A stretch of 64,000 bases of DNA from Bacteroidota bacterium (GTDB lineage: Bacteria; Bacteroidota; Ignavibacteria; Ignavibacteriales; Ignavibacteriaceae). Below the pieces are notes generated by a model. It saw only the letters and a list, made by a program, of their open reading frames with translations, did no database searches and was not told the origin of the DNA. The stretch is from NCBI GenBank assembly GCA_022573715.1, contig JACZTL010000003.1, positions 62,001-126,000 of the forward strand, written 5' to 3'. Below are positions 8,354 to 15,616 of this stretch, in pieces. A program made the position numbers and the translations under genes. Positions within the stretch are counted from its first letter, which is position 1; the number at the start of each line of letters is the position of its first letter.

Positions 8354-10035
8354 TTCAGATTTGCTCCAAATATCTTTTTAAATAATGTTAAAAATAAAAT
8401 TGTTAAAGAAATTAATACAGCTAACAACGGAATAATCATTGGATACTTTGAATAAAAGGTTAAATCACTTTCCAATGAAACATTACCGACTAAAACATCT
8501 TTTGTAAAAAGCTTAGTTTCCTTTATTGTTCTTCCCATAGGATCTATAATACAGCTTATTCCCCCGTTGGCAACTCTGATTACTGATCTTCTGTTTTCAA
8601 TTGCACGAAGCACCGAAATTTCTTTGTGCTGGTATGGCCCGCTAGATTTGCCGTACCAACTGTCATTTGTAACAACAGTAATTAATTGCGCACCCTTTCT
8701 TACAAATGCAGTAACAAAAATAGGATAAACTGATTCATAGCAAACCAAACTGCTTATTTTAACCGAGTCTTGTTTACCGGTTTTCGAGGTGCTGTCAGAT
8801 TCAATATCATAGTTAAAAACAAAAAGAGTTGTATCCTGTCCTACATTCCAGCCTCCTAGACCTACACCCCAAGTAAAAATATCACCAAGAAATTTAAAAG
8901 TATTTACAAATGGTACCCTTTCGCCGAACGGTACCAGCTTAATTTTACCGTAATGTTGAACAATAGTGTTATTGTAAGAAAAACCCAACACACTGTTATA
9001 TGTTGCATATTTTACATTCCCATTTTCTGTTACTTTCGCATCAATAGGAATACGATCATTTTTGTTGAAGTATTTTATATCAGGCATACCCGTAAGCAGA
9101 AAAGTTTTTGTTTTTATTAAAAATTCTGTAATGTCATTTTTAGTTTTAGAATAACCGGGAGTATTTAAATAAATAGGTAATGCTGTTTCCGGCCAGATAA
9201 GTACCTTTGCTCCTTTATCCACAGCTTTTTGGGAAAGGATTAAATATTCATTTTTTAAATCGTTTAATTTATTAGACTTCCATTTTTCCCATGGATTTAA
9301 GTTCGGCTGAATAAGACCTACTTTAATTTTATGTGAAGATATGTTAAAAGTAGATTTCTTATAAACTCCGTAAAGCAGAGATAAACTAAAAATTAAAATT
9401 ATTGCTAAAATATAAACTGCTGATATTCGAGGTTTATTTTTATAATATTTTATTGCTAAATAAATAAAAACATTTATGTAAATCACAATTACTGAAAGAC
9501 CAAAAGCACCAATAAAATCCGCAGATTGAATAAACACATTAAACTTAGAAAGTCCGCTTCCCAATGTAAGCCATGGAAAGCTGATATCAGTAAGTGTGTA
9601 AAAGTATTCATAGGTTAACCAAAAAAAAGGGAAAAGCAAAAGAGCAGATTTTTCATTTAGATTTTTTTTAGCAAAATAATAAAGAGTAGTAGGTATTAAA
9701 AAAAGCAAAGGACTAAAAAATAAAAGCACACCTCCGGCAATCATTAAAAAAGGGTCTGTGCCAGTTTGCCAACTTCCGACCCAATAAATTGTAATAAGAT
9801 TAAAAATAAAGAAAGTTAAGTATGAAGCTTTATTTATTTCCGCTAACCCTTTTCTTTCTTCTACAACGTAAAAAAATGGAATAAGTGCAAAGAACATTAA
9901 AAGCTGGAACGGAAAAGGAAAAGGCGGAAATGAAAGTCCTAATAAAGTACCGCTTAAAAGAAGAAATAGTCTTTCTTTCTTTTTTTTAACTTTTTCTTCA
10001 GGCGTTAAATAATATTTCCTATGGAAAATGTTCAG
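8350..10035 (-). CDS. lnt: apolipoprotein N-acyltransferase, non-canonical start
   Basis: Adds the third acyl chain to the N-terminal cysteine of lipoproteins in the inner membrane. It has several membrane helices, then a nitrilase-like periplasmic domain with WPETALP (Glu), GKIKLVPFGERVPF (Lys) and SSLVCYESVYP (Cys), the catalytic triad. The first ATG (9897) would remove the first conserved helix. Upstream the same frame stays open to a stop at 10060 and encodes LLLSGTLLGLSFPPFPF, the classic Lnt N-terminus. No ATG, GTG or TTG exists there; candidates are CTG at 10035 or ATT at 10041 or 10029. CTG gives 561 residues. It overlaps or abuts the DedA gene. Confidence 0.85.
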   Translation of the reverse strand: MNIFHRKYYLTPEEKVKKKKERLFLLLSGTLLGLSFPPFPFPFQLLMFFALIPFFYVVEERKGLAEINKASYLTFFIFNLITIYWVGSWQTGTDPFLMIAGGVLLFFSPLLFLIPTTLYYFAKKNLNEKSALLLFPFFWLTYEYFYTLTDISFPWLTLGSGLSKFNVFIQSADFIGAFGLSVIVIYINVFIYLAIKYYKNKPRISAVYILAIILIFSLSLLYGVYKKSTFNISSHKIKVGLIQPNLNPWEKWKSNKLNDLKNEYLILSQKAVDKGAKVLIWPETALPIYLNTPGYSKTKNDITEFLIKTKTFLLTGMPDIKYFNKNDRIPIDAKVTENGNVKYATYNSVLGFSYNNTIVQHYGKIKLVPFGERVPFVNTFKFLGDIFTWGVGLGGWNVGQDTTLFVFNYDIESDSTSKTGKQDSVKISSLVCYESVYPIFVTAFVRKGAQLITVVTNDSWYGKSSGPYQHKEISVLRAIENRRSVIRVANGGISCIIDPMGRTIKETKLFTKDVLVGNVSLESDLTFYSKYPMIIPLLAVLISLTILFLTLFKKIFGANLK

Positions 10036-10036
10036 T

Positions 10037-10648
10037 TTAATTTTTAGCTCTTGATTTCTTTATAAAATATTTTGTTACAAAAAAAAGTACTATTACAATT
10101 GTAACTGTTAGAACAATATTACTGTATGTAGACAAATATTTATCTACAGTCTTTATGTTGTTACCGAATATTATACCAAGATAAATAATAATTGCATTCC
10201 AAATAAAAGCACTAAAAGCTGCTAAAATTGCAGTTTTTTTTACATTAAGTTCGCTTAACCCGGCAAAAAAAGAAATTACAGAACGAGTACCCGGCAGAAA
10301 ACGATTTGCAAAAATTATAAAGTAACCGTATTGGTTAAACCATAATTCCGCTTTGTCCAATCCTTCAGTAGGAATAAACTTCAACTTACCCGCCTTAATT
10401 ACTTTCTGGTCAAGTTTGGAACCAATAAAATAAAGCGTCATAAATCCAAGCACACTTCCAATAGTTGTAATTAGCAACGTTGGGATAAAATGAATAGAAT
10501 TGGCAGCAATTAACGATCCGCCGATAATAACAACCAAATCGCTCGGCGACGGTGGAATTACATTTTCAATATAGGCAAAAAAGAAAAGAGCAATATAAAT
10601 CCAAAATGGTGTTAGATCAGTAATGAACGAGAAAATGTTTTCAATCAT
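10037..10648 (-). CDS. DedA/VTT-family membrane protein
   Basis: A 203-residue integral membrane protein of the DedA (VTT/SNARE-associated) family, which in other bacteria includes undecaprenyl-phosphate or phospholipid flippases. The family blocks [17 protein letters not shown] (about 28-44) and [20 protein letters not shown] (about 116-135, with the conserved Arg) are clear, with a hydrophobic hairpin near each and C-terminal helices. The start overlaps the ispF stop by 8 nt, so it is in the same operon. The substrate is unknown. Confidence 0.88.
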   Translation of the reverse strand: MIENIFSFITDLTPFWIYIALFFFAYIENVIPPSPSDLVVIIGGSLIAANSIHFIPTLLITTIGSVLGFMTLYFIGSKLDQKVIKAGKLKFIPTEGLDKAELWFNQYGYFIIFANRFLPGTRSVISFFAGLSELNVKKTAILAAFSAFIWNAIIIYLGIIFGNNIKTVDKYLSTYSNIVLTVTIVIVLFFVTKYFIKKSRAKN

Positions 10649-11138
10649 TTTTATTTTCTTTGTTTAAAAGAACAACGGCTGAAGCAGCAATTCCTTCACT
10701 TCTTCCGGTAAATCCAAGTCTCTCTGTGGTTGTTGCTTTTACGGAAATTCTATCCAAATCCACATTTAAAACTTTGGCTATGTTCTGTCTCATTTGAAAT
10801 ACATAAGGTGCAACTTTTGGTTTTTCCATCATCAAAACAGAGTCCACATTTGAAAGAGTATATTTTTTTGTTCTAATCAATTTGAATGCTTTTTTTAATA
10901 ATATAGAACTATTGGCATCCTTAAATTTTTCATTTGAATCCGGAAAATGTTTTCCCAAATCACCCAGAGCCAGTGCACCAAGTAAAGCATCTGTAATGGC
11001 GTGGAGTAAAACATCGGCATCAGAGTGACCTGCAAGGCCTTTTTCGCAAGGAATTTCCACTCCTCCTAAAATTAACTTTCTTCCTTCTGCAAATGCGTGA
11101 ACATCAAATCCGTTACCTATTCTAAAATCATTTTTCAT
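10641..11138 (-). CDS. ispF: 2-C-methyl-D-erythritol 2,4-cyclodiphosphate synthase
   Basis: Forms the cyclic diphosphate of the MEP isoprenoid pathway. The 165-residue protein shows metal ligands D12 and H14 in GNGFDVHAF and H46 in [16 protein letters not shown], then [11 protein letters not shown] and the C-terminal [13 protein letters not shown]. It is standalone, not fused to IspD. It overlaps the acylphosphatase stop by 4 nt and the DedA start by 8 nt, so it lies in a tightly packed operon. Confidence 0.97.
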   Translation of the reverse strand: MKNDFRIGNGFDVHAFAEGRKLILGGVEIPCEKGLAGHSDADVLLHAITDALLGALALGDLGKHFPDSNEKFKDANSSILLKKAFKLIRTKKYTLSNVDSVLMMEKPKVAPYVFQMRQNIAKVLNVDLDRISVKATTTERLGFTGRSEGIAASAVVLLNKENKND

Positions 11139-11413
11139 GGTCTTATTTCAAAATTATTAAATTCATTTTTAACTTCATCCCATAGAATATTGCAATTTTT
11201 TACATATGCATGCGAGGGACCAATTTTTATTTTTTCAAAAAGATCTTCAATTAAAGCTATCTGTCCTTCAACTACAGTCAGTACTTCACCGGAACCAAGA
11301 TTTTGTACATAGCCATTCAATCCGATTTCTATTGCATTCCTATACACAAAATATCTAAACCCTATACCCTGCACTAATCCGTTTGCAATTATTTCCGCAC
11401 GTTTAAGATCCAT
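11135..11413 (-). CDS. acyP: acylphosphatase
   Basis: Small enzyme (92 residues) that hydrolyses acyl phosphates. It has the diagnostic [16 protein letters not shown] with catalytic R20 and the [12 protein letters not shown] block with N38. Length matches the family. It is coupled by overlaps on both sides (11 nt with the EamA transporter gene, 4 nt with ispF). Confidence 0.95.
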   Translation of the reverse strand: MDLKRAEIIANGLVQGIGFRYFVYRNAIEIGLNGYVQNLGSGEVLTVVEGQIALIEDLFEKIKIGPSHAYVKNCNILWDEVKNEFNNFEIRP

Positions 11414-12323
11414 TTTTAACTTTTGAGTTTCTATTACCTAAGATTTCAGTTACTATCAAACCAGTAAAAATTAAAGCACATCCAATATACCCAAAACTTG
11501 AAATTCTTTCACTTAAAATATAGAAGGCAAAAAAAGCTGCCAAAGGCGCCTCAAATGAAAATATAATTCCTGCTTTTGTTGGCGTAACAGTTTTCTGATA
11601 TTTCGTCTGGAGAAAGGTTGTAATTATGGTCGCAAAAATAGCTGTGTACACAAGAGCAAAAAATATTTGATTGTTAAATGAAAATTTTATCCCTTCAAAT
11701 CCAATTAAAGATAAAAAGATTGCACACAGCATTCCCATTACTGCAGTAAATAATATCTGTATATAAATCAAAGGCATATAATCAAATTTCTTTGTAATAA
11801 CATCCAGGTAAACCAAATATAGCGCGAATGAAATTGCACAAAGTAATGTAAAGAAATCTCCAATATTAAAGCCATCGCCTAACTCAGTAAAAATATTAAA
11901 AAATGTATCCCCCTTGCTTGAAAGAAATATCAAACCAGTAATTATCAAAATGATTCCATAAATATTTTCTTTCTTAGGCAATTTTTTTTCAATTAAATAT
12001 TGAAACAATGGAGTAAATAAAATGAATGTCCCCGTAATAAATCCGGATTTTGTGGCGGTAGTATATTTTAATCCTATTGTTTGAGTGGCGAAGCCGGCAA
12101 AGAAAAAAATACTAAGAAACAATCCAGCCATTAGTAATTCTTTGTCTATATTTCTAAATGCTTTTATGATAAAAGGTGAAAGTATTAGGGATGCAATTGC
12201 AAATCGTAAGGAGACGAACACAAGCGGCGAAACACTTGTTAGTGATTCTTTTACGATTACAAAAGTGGCACCCCATAGCAAAGTTGTTAGAAGAAGTGCA
12301 CCTTCGCCGATATATCTTTTCAT
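11403..12323 (-). CDS. EamA/DMT-superfamily transporter
   Basis: Inner-membrane transporter of 306 residues with two EamA repeats and about ten predicted helices. The N-terminal block LLWGATFVIVKESL and the second-half block PTKAGIIFSFEAPLAAFFAF are typical of the drug/metabolite transporter superfamily. The substrate cannot be predicted. It is the first gene of the operon eamA-acyP-ispF-dedA-lnt-ltaE, in which every junction overlaps or nearly does. Confidence 0.88.
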   Translation of the reverse strand: MKRYIGEGALLLTTLLWGATFVIVKESLTSVSPLVFVSLRFAIASLILSPFIIKAFRNIDKELLMAGLFLSIFFFAGFATQTIGLKYTTATKSGFITGTFILFTPLFQYLIEKKLPKKENIYGIILIITGLIFLSSKGDTFFNIFTELGDGFNIGDFFTLLCAISFALYLVYLDVITKKFDYMPLIYIQILFTAVMGMLCAIFLSLIGFEGIKFSFNNQIFFALVYTAIFATIITTFLQTKYQKTVTPTKAGIIFSFEAPLAAFFAFYILSERISSFGYIGCALIFTGLIVTEILGNRNSKVKNGS

Positions 12324-12384
12324 TTGTGTGTTTTACAATTTATGAAATTAATCTATGTTAGAAATTAATAAATAATATTGAGAG

Positions 12385-12498
12385 GTATGAATGTATGTTT
12401 GTATGATTGTGAGTAAAATTTTTATAGTTTTTTAGAGAATTCAATTTCATAATTACAAATCCAATCATTCATGCAGTCATACATTCATCCATACAAAC
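12385..12498. repeat. imperfect inverted set of ATGAATGTATG / GTTTGTATG words between eamA and era
   Basis: The 187-bp gap holds ATGAATGTATG (12387-12397) with its exact reverse complement at 12478-12488, and GTTTGTATG (12397-12405) with its reverse complement at 12490-12498. Because the two words keep the same left-to-right order on both sides, they cannot form one simple long hairpin. The area is low-complexity sequence built from CAT/ATAC/ATTC words. It may be a local hairpin or decayed repeat; function unknown. Confidence 0.4.
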
Positions 12499-12510
12499 AC
12501 ACATTTCCTT

Positions 12511-13416
12511 TCAATCTTTATCTTTAGAATAGCCGAATGATCTTAAAAAGTTTTCATCAGATCGCCAATTTTGTCTAACCTTTACTCTTAATTCCAAATA
12601 TACTTCTCTTTCTAAAAATTCTTCAATTGCTTTTCTTGCTATTTGTCCAAGCTTTTTTAATGCGGCACCGCCTTTGCCAATTATAATTCCCTTTTGACTT
12701 TGCCTCTCCACAACAATTTCGGCACTAATAAAATCTTTACTTTTTTCTCTTTCCTTAAATTCAGCTATTATAACTTCACAACTATAAGGAATTTCTTCTT
12801 GAAACTGTTCTAACAATTTCTCCCTTATTATCTCAGATACAAAAAATCTTTCGTTTGCATCGGCAATTATATCATCCGGGTATAATTTAGGTCCATGCGG
12901 TAAAACTTTAAGTATCTCAAAAATTAGTTTCTCGGTATTCATTTTGTATTGGGCTGAGATAGGAATTACAGATGTGAAATTTTGGGCTGCTTCAAATAAA
13001 GTAATTAAATTCTTTACATTTTCCTCATTACTTAAATCAATCTTGTTAAGTAATAAAAAAACCGGTTTACTTTTACTTTCAATTATTTTTTTAATTACAT
13101 CATTGCTTAGTATTTTTTGTCCGTCTTTATCAATTGAAAGATCTATCATTATCAGAATAATATCTGCATCATAAATAGCGGAAGAAATAAAGTTCATCAT
13201 TTTTTTTTGGAGAAGATAATTCGGTTTTAAAATACCGGGTGTGTCAAGAAATATAATTTGATAATCTTCTTCTGTTAAAATTCCTAAAATCTGTTTCCTT
13301 GTAGTCTGTGGTTTTTTTGTAATAATGGAAAGTTTTTGACCAAGCAGAGCATTTAGTAAAGTTGATTTACCTGCATTAGGTAATCCTAAAATGGTAACGT
13401 ATCCGACCTTAGTCAT
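12511..13416 (-). CDS. era: GTPase Era
   Basis: Ribosome-assembly GTPase that binds the 3' end of 16S rRNA. In 301 residues it has G1 GLPNAGKS (11-18), the PQTTR switch, G3 DTPG (58-61), G4 LNKID and a C-terminal KH domain with IIGKGGAALKKLG. Length is that of bacterial Era. The YbjQ-like gene ends 14 nt upstream, so the two are probably co-transcribed. Confidence 0.97.
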   Translation of the reverse strand: MTKVGYVTILGLPNAGKSTLLNALLGQKLSIITKKPQTTRKQILGILTEEDYQIIFLDTPGILKPNYLLQKKMMNFISSAIYDADIILIMIDLSIDKDGQKILSNDVIKKIIESKSKPVFLLLNKIDLSNEENVKNLITLFEAAQNFTSVIPISAQYKMNTEKLIFEILKVLPHGPKLYPDDIIADANERFFVSEIIREKLLEQFQEEIPYSCEVIIAEFKEREKSKDFISAEIVVERQSQKGIIIGKGGAALKKLGQIARKAIEEFLEREVYLELRVKVRQNWRSDENFLRSFGYSKDKD

Positions 13417-13430
13417 TTATACAAATCATT

Positions 13431-13754
13431 TTATTCATAAGTGACTGCAGTTCCCGAGGCAGTAACCATCAGCATATTTCCAGTTCCTCCGCCGATAGTT
13501 TCATAATCCAAATCAACCGCAACCACTGCATTTGCTCCCAATGATTCTGCAGCTTCAGTCATTTCTGATAGAGCGATATTCTTTGCCTTTCTCAGTTCTT
13601 TCTCATAAGATGCAGATCTGCCGCCAACAATATCTCTTATTCCTGCAAAAAAATCTTTAAATATATTCGTCCCAAGTATTGCTTCCCCGCTGACAATTCC
13701 GTAATAACGAATTATTTTTTTTCCTTCAATCGATGGTGTGGTTATAACTAACAT
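13431..13754 (-). CDS. YbjQ/UPF0145-family protein
   Basis: A 107-residue member of the YbjQ family (PF01906, often labelled heavy-metal-binding). Characteristic blocks are [51 protein letters not shown] and [16 protein letters not shown]. The biochemical role of the family is not settled. It precedes era; its promoter should lie in the AT-rich gap 13755-13867. Confidence 0.88.
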   Translation of the reverse strand: MLVITTPSIEGKKIIRYYGIVSGEAILGTNIFKDFFAGIRDIVGGRSASYEKELRKAKNIALSEMTEAAESLGANAVVAVDLDYETIGGGTGNMLMVTASGTAVTYE

Positions 13755-13867
13755 ATTATTCCTCTGACTTATAATTAAATTTTAATAAATAAATATAATA
13801 AGGCTTTATTAAAAAAATATGAAAATTTTTTATTATTGTAATATAGCTATCAGAGGGAAATCATTTT

Positions 13868-14395
13868 TTATCGGATTTTACTTAAACGATGTTTTGTCTT
13901 TCTAATTTCCTCTATTAGAAAAAATAATAAAATAAATATTACTAAGGATAAGCTTATTCCAAGGAATGATATTTTATCCGGTGTAAAAACATTCTCAAAT
14001 CCTTTTGTAATAAAAGAAGTATTAAAAGAAAAATCTTTAATTATGGGAATTTCTTTTGCACTAACAATACTTTTTTTAATAACTTCATATAAAGCTATAC
14101 CAGATAAAGCAATTATTGGTACGACAAGAATAGAAGAAATAAAAATTATAAACCTTTTTTGTTTTTTGTTTCTAATTGTGATAAGTCTTAGCCTTTTCAT
14201 AAAATCGGATGTGAAATTTAGTGAAGTTTTTAGGGGAGTTATCTTTTTTAGCCCTTCATTGATCTTTTTTAACTCTGTGAATTTAGTTTTATCTACGGTA
14301 GAATTTTTTAATATTTTAATTATAATTTCGTTTTCTTCGGCACTTAATTCATTATCTATATATTTATTTAACATTTCGTCGGTTAAATATTTCAT
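13868..14395 (-). CDS. probable membrane anti-sigma factor, no zinc-finger motif
   Basis: A 175-residue protein whose N-terminus (YLTDEMLNKYIDNELSAEE) looks like the start of anti-sigma domains. Two transmembrane segments follow, at about 82-104 and 143-162, with the short loop between them predicted outside the cytoplasm. The HxxxCxxC zinc-binding motif of ZAS anti-sigma factors is absent. Its ATG overlaps the stop of the sigma factor gene by 4 nt, the usual arrangement for a sigma/anti-sigma pair. The call rests mainly on this context and topology. Confidence 0.7.
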   Translation of the reverse strand: MKYLTDEMLNKYIDNELSAEENEIIIKILKNSTVDKTKFTELKKINEGLKKITPLKTSLNFTSDFMKRLRLITIRNKKQKRFIIFISSILVVPIIALSGIALYEVIKKSIVSAKEIPIIKDFSFNTSFITKGFENVFTPDKISFLGISLSLVIFILLFFLIEEIRKTKHRLSKIR

Positions 14396-14958
14396 AATAA
14401 TTCCTCTGCATAATTATTTTCAAAAACAATTTTTCTTAATGCTGTTCTTGCCCTGTGCAGCATTACTTTCACATTATTCAATGATATATCCATTACCTTG
14501 CAAATTTCTTCACAACTCATTTCTTCTAAATAAAACAGGCTAATTACGGTGGAATAATTCCCCGGTAATTTTCCCACTATTACAGTTAGTGTTTTACTTA
14601 ATTCATTCTGATCATTTTTAATTATATTATCCTCAGCAGTTAAATTTATAAAATCATCAATAGATGACATTCCAAATTCAATATTTCTTTTCTTGTTACT
14701 AACTCTAGTTAACGAAGTGTTATATACAATTCTATAAAACCAGGTGGAAAATTTTGACTCGCCCTTAAATTTTTTTAAAGAGTTATATGCTTTCAAAAAA
14801 CAGTCCTGAAGAATTTCTTCTGCTTCCATATCATTTCTGACAATACTTTTAACTAGAGAAAATGCTTTGTCTTTATACCTGTCTACTAATAAAGCATAAT
14901 CGGATTGATTACCTTTTTTTACAGATTCGATTATTTCAATATCAGAAAGTATCTTCAT
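14392..14958 (-). CDS. ECF-type RNA polymerase sigma factor
   Basis: A 188-residue sigma-70 family protein of the extracytoplasmic-function group. Region 2 spans about 20-85 (EAEEILQDCFLKAYNSL, then FKGESKFSTWFYRIVYN) and region 4 about 125-178 (LPGNYSTVISLFYLEEMS...LNNVKVMLHRART). There is no region 3. It forms an operon with the overlapping anti-sigma gene. An ECF-type element, GTAACC-N17-GTC, lies directly upstream and is repeated in front of the divergent DUF6249 gene, indicating autoregulation and a shared target (inference). Confidence 0.95.
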   Translation of the reverse strand: MKILSDIEIIESVKKGNQSDYALLVDRYKDKAFSLVKSIVRNDMEAEEILQDCFLKAYNSLKKFKGESKFSTWFYRIVYNTSLTRVSNKKRNIEFGMSSIDDFINLTAEDNIIKNDQNELSKTLTVIVGKLPGNYSTVISLFYLEEMSCEEICKVMDISLNNVKVMLHRARTALRKIVFENNYAEELL

Positions 14959-14970
14959 TTTATTACTTTT

Positions 14971-14996
14971 GACCTAAATATTTGTCAAAAGGTTAC
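14971..14996 (-). promoter_or_regulatory. candidate ECF-sigma promoter of the sigma operon
   Basis: Read on the minus strand, GTAACC (14996-14991) is followed after exactly 17 nt by GTC (14973-14971). This resembles ECF -35 (GTAAC/GAAC) and -10 (GTC) elements. The ATG of the sigma gene is at 14958, only 12 nt past the GTC, so a transcript from here would have a leader of a few bases at most. Confidence 0.6.
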
Positions 14997-15077
14997 TGTA
15001 TTTAGTGGTTTAAACATTAATATTTTACAATATACTAAATGAATTGTTTTATGCAATAAAAATATTTTTAACGGTTT

Positions 15078-15103
15078 GTAACCTTTATTTATTTGTCTTT
15101 GTC
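15078..15103 (+). promoter_or_regulatory. candidate ECF-sigma promoter of the DUF6249 gene
   Basis: GTAACC (15078-15083), 17 nt, GTC (15101-15103): the same hexamer, spacing and triplet as in front of the divergent sigma gene. The expected start point leaves a leader of about 40 nt with a good Shine-Dalgarno sequence (AAGGAG, 15137-15142) before the ATG at 15150. Confidence 0.6.
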
Positions 15104-15149
15104 TTAAACAGTAGAATATGAAATTATCAATCAAAAAAGGAGAATAAAA

Positions 15150-15524
15150 ATGGGCGTAGAAATAATAGGAGTATTTATACCAATAATCTTCATTTTAGTT
15201 GTTGGAGTAGTTCTTGTATCTTATTACTATTTAAGATCACGTGAAAGACAAATACTTATTGAAAAGGGATTAGACGCTGAATCAATAAAAGAGTTTTTTG
15301 AATCTAAAAAATCAGAAAAAAGTTCTTACAATTTAATGAAAATAGGCATTATATCAGTAGCATTTGGTTTAGGGCTTGGTTTGGGAATAGGGCTCGGTGA
15401 CAGAGGTCCTGAAACTGAATTTTGGATTCCGTTAAGCATATTTGTTTTTACCGGGATTGGTTTTATAGTTGCCAATGTTGTAGGTAAAAATTTAGACGAT
15501 AAGGATAAGAAAAACAATAGTTAA
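15150..15524 (+). CDS. DUF6249-like small inner-membrane protein
   Basis: A 124-residue membrane protein with three hydrophobic segments (about 5-27, 64-83, 91-112). Between the first two is a charged stretch with the RERQILIEKGLDAE block typical of DUF6249 proteins. The second helix is glycine-rich (GLGLGLGIGLG). It starts at ATG after AAGGAG with 7-nt spacing. Sitting opposite the sigma/anti-sigma operon behind a matching ECF promoter, it is the likely target of that sigma factor, perhaps in an envelope response. Molecular function is unknown. Confidence 0.75.
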   Translation: MGVEIIGVFIPIIFILVVGVVLVSYYYLRSRERQILIEKGLDAESIKEFFESKKSEKSSYNLMKIGIISVAFGLGLGLGIGLGDRGPETEFWIPLSIFVFTGIGFIVANVVGKNLDDKDKKNNS

Positions 15525-15544
15525 TCTAAAATTAAATGATAAAG

Positions 15545-15579
15545 AAAAGCCCAATCCGAAACTGACGGATTGGGCTTTT
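15545..15579. terminator. bidirectional intrinsic terminator
   Basis: A perfect 14-bp stem (15545-15558 with 15566-15579, containing GCCCAATCCG) with a 7-nt loop and T-runs on both sides. It lies between the convergent DUF6249 and SIR2-TPR genes and can serve both. The sequence resembles the hairpin at 17323-17351 on the other side of the SIR2 gene. Confidence 0.9.
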
Positions 15580-15616
15580 TTGATGCGCTATACACTTTGT
15601 TGTGTTTTCGTTTTTA

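Noticed and set aside
9897-9897. ATG of lnt giving MFFALIPFF as the true start
   Set aside because: It removes the conserved LSFPPFPF helix that is encoded in frame just upstream.
15580-15616. Possible mobile-element end next to the SIR2 gene
   Set aside because: No matching inverted end or target-site duplication could be found on the other side.
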